A DNA stretch of 64,000 nt, taken from positions 1 to 64,000 of the forward strand of contig NZ_SLVM01000007.1 in the NCBI RefSeq assembly GCF_004339675.1, read 5' to 3'. Below the pieces are notes generated by a model, which saw nothing but the letters and a program-made list of their open reading frames with translations, was not told the DNA's origin and made no database searches. The translations under genes and the position numbers were made by a program. The number at the start of each line of letters is the position of its first letter. The stretch's first letter is position 1. The stretch is from Rhodovulum steppense. Lineage in GTDB: Bacteria > Pseudomonadota > Alphaproteobacteria > Rhodobacterales > Rhodobacteraceae. Of this stretch, positions 62,645-64,000 are shown piece by piece.

Positions 62645-64000
62645 ATGCGGATCGTTCGTCCCTACGGGGAAAGCCGGACAGATCTGGGCGGAGAGCGCGG
62701 ACAGACCCGGGTTCTGGTCGACAATACCGCGGCCCGGGCGCGCCACGAGATACCGGACTTCGCGCAGAGCCATGACGCCCTGGTGATCGCGCAGTGGATC
62801 TCGGTGCTCGACCGGATCGCGACCAAGCCGCAGGGCACCCAGGGCGCAACCAGGGCGCAGCACGCCTTCCGCGACCGTCTGGGCCGGGCGGCCTGGGCGC
62901 AGATGTGTGCCGCGGACCGGATCAGCGCCGCGGCCCAGGCCGACCCCTATGTCGCCGCGCTCTGGCGGTTCAAGACGCATCCCTATGGCGATGCCAAGTA
63001 TCGGCCCCGCAAGGGCAAGGATGGAAAGCCGCTGGGCGAGCCGAAACCGCAGGGCCGCTGGTATGGCCGATTTGCCGCCAATGCCGAGCCAGAACAGGCA
63101 GACGTGGCCGCCATCGCCGCGCTGATGGATCACCATCTGCATGTGGCCGAATTGCGGATCGACCCCAAGCGGCCCGAGAAGCGAAAGGGCCTGATCGAGG
63201 CGCGCGCCAAGAGCATCGAGGGCAACGTGCTGGTGGCCGAGCCGCGGAAGCGCCCAGTCGGCAGCTGGTCGAGGGAGGCCATCACCCGCTATTTCATGCG
63301 GCAGGACGTGGCCGCAGAGATCTTCGCCGCAGCCCGGGATCGGGAGCAGGGCCTGAACGACGTGCCGAGAGGCCCGGTGCGCCTCGCCCTCGCCGCGAAG
63401 ATCCTGCACGGGCACTGGACGCGCCTGTTCCACGCCCCCGGCACGCGCACGGCCTATTCCATCCGCGAGGCCGAGGAGAAGGAGCCGGAGCTCTTCGCGC
63501 TGCATATGGCCGTGAAGGATGCCTATGCGAAGCTCCTGAAACGCCGGACACAACCGAAGACCCTGAAAAAGGGCGTGAAGCCGCCGCAGCAGGCGCCAGT
63601 GACGACGGTTCTGCCGAAGAACGCGGGCGAGTTGCTGCGGCTGGTGCAGCACCGCAGCCGGAACCGTGATCTGTCTGCGCTGATCCGGCGCGGCAAGCTG
63701 ATCCACTATACGGCGTTCGACATTGCAGCCGCGGCAGCGGAGGCGGAAAGCAAGACACCGGACGTGCCGGACGCTGATCGCCTGGCTTATGTGCTGACAC
63801 ATTGGCCCGACGACCTGTCCGCCAGCCGTTATCTCACCAGCGACGGCCAGTCGGCGATCAAGCGATCAGAGGCGTTCGTCCGGGTGTGGCGCCACACCAT
63901 TGCCATGGCATCGCTGACCCTGCGGGATTGGGCCTCAATGAATAATGACCTCGGGGATGTTTTGGGCAGCGCGAACAAGGTGGATCAAGCAATCGGAAGG
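62645..64000 (+). CDS. cas13a: Cas13a (C2c2), type VI-A CRISPR effector, N-terminal 452 residues (runs off the window)
   Basis: Open from ATG 62645 (in-frame TGA at 62627, GG-rich ribosome site) to the window end without a stop. Blocks match Rhodobacter capsulatus Cas13a as I remember it: DALVIAQWISVLDRI (about 44-58; there ALIGQWISGIDKI), HPYGDAKYRP (112-121; HPYGDKFQP), GRWYGRF (137-143; GRWYGAM), DHHLHVAELRID (162-173; EHLHVDEKRID), and TSDGQSAIKRSEAFVRVW (398-415; TSAGQTEIKESEIFVRLW). This part is the crRNA-binding lobe (N-terminal and Helical-1 domains). The two HEPN nuclease centres (RxxxxH), which cut target and bystander RNA, would lie beyond the window. Divergent from a CRISPR array with a Cas13a-type repeat. 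No cas1 or cas2 is visible. Completeness of the gene cannot be judged. Confidence 0.93.
   Translation, partial: MRIVRPYGESRTDLGGERGQTRVLVDNTAARARHEIPDFAQSHDALVIAQWISVLDRIATKPQGTQGATRAQHAFRDRLGRAAWAQMCAADRISAAAQADPYVAALWRFKTHPYGDAKYRPRKGKDGKPLGEPKPQGRWYGRFAANAEPEQADVAAIAALMDHHLHVAELRIDPKRPEKRKGLIEARAKSIEGNVLVAEPRKRPVGSWSREAITRYFMRQDVAAEIFAAARDREQGLNDVPRGPVRLALAAKILHGHWTRLFHAPGTRTAYSIREAEEKEPELFALHMAVKDAYAKLLKRRTQPKTLKKGVKPPQQAPVTTVLPKNAGELLRLVQHRSRNRDLSALIRRGKLIHYTAFDIAAAAAEAESKTPDVPDADRLAYVLTHWPDDLSASRYLTSDGQSAIKRSEAFVRVWRHTIAMASLTLRDWASMNNDLGDVLGSANKVDQAIGR

Noticed and set aside
61757-62849. Open frames with repeated peptides such as VVALHMGVVFD and RRPRPYEG through 61757-62849
   Set aside because: They are the CRISPR repeats read as protein: repeat plus spacer is 66 bp, a multiple of three, so frames stay open. 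Not genes.
63689-63706. RGKLIH (residues 349-354 of the Cas13a fragment) as a HEPN RxxxxH centre
   Set aside because: The position corresponds to a linker in R. capsulatus Cas13a (RMGRVSEY there), well before the first HEPN motif; the real centres should lie beyond the window.
62438-63802. Long minus-strand open frame opposite 62645-63800
   Set aside because: Shadow of the Cas13a gene in GC-rich DNA; its translation has no family features, whereas the plus strand matches Cas13a.

Overview
The window looks like a mosaic, plasmid-borne (or chromid/integrated-element) stretch from an alphaproteobacterium of the Rhodobacteraceae (Paracoccus/Rhodobacter-like). Grounds: high GC, alphaproteobacterial GAAC-N7-GAAC LexA boxes, an imuAB-dnaE2 cassette, the plasmid protein families present, and a Cas13a whose closest remembered relative is from Rhodobacter capsulatus. 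No rRNA or tRNA gene was seen.

Layout. 1-4.3 kb: IS66 end cutting a LysE-type exporter, then a Tn554-like pair of tyrosine recombinases inserted in a plasmid gene. 4.3-15.5 kb: plasmid backbone (conserved small genes, an 'antitoxin-like' gene, AbiE toxin-antitoxin, a methyltransferase/strawberry-notch helicase fusion, a toprim protein, a SLOG/DUF2493 protein, a WGR protein, FitAB). 15.5-21.2 kb: wreckage (MmeI-like restriction gene fragment, IS66 scrap) and a PAS-GGDEF-EAL gene split by an IS256-family element. 21.4-23.3 kb: second, broken antitoxin-like gene followed by an MbcA/RES module. 23.5-35.3 kb: sensory block with a FIST protein, two hybrid histidine kinases each followed by a LuxR-type response regulator, and two divergent pseudo-receiver proteins. 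35.5-38.9 kb: third remnant of the antitoxin-like gene, a TacA/TacT pair, and a truncated duplicate of the backbone locus fused to a Fic gene fragment. 39-46.1 kb: ParA with a ribbon-helix-helix partner and a 231-bp heptanucleotide array (candidate centromere), then MobC, MOBP relaxase and VirD4. 46.4-52.5 kb: secreted nuclease and SOS mutagenesis cassette imuA-imuB-dnaE2. 52.6-55.5 kb: complete IS66 element. 55.5-61.7 kb: MocR fragment, a membrane/ClpP-like pair, AbrB-Doc and a second MbcA/RES module. 61.8-64 kb: a CRISPR array and the first 452 codons of a Cas13a gene running off the end, i.e. a type VI-A CRISPR-Cas locus.

How it fits together. The theme is maintenance, transfer and defence of mobile DNA: six complete toxin-antitoxin modules plus fragments, a partition system, a mobilisation operon, SOS-linked genes and an RNA-targeting CRISPR system. 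The most notable items are the type VI-A locus, the parA/RHH/heptad-repeat unit, and the repeated pattern in which the 3' end of one backbone gene family borders a different toxin-antitoxin cassette in each of three copies.
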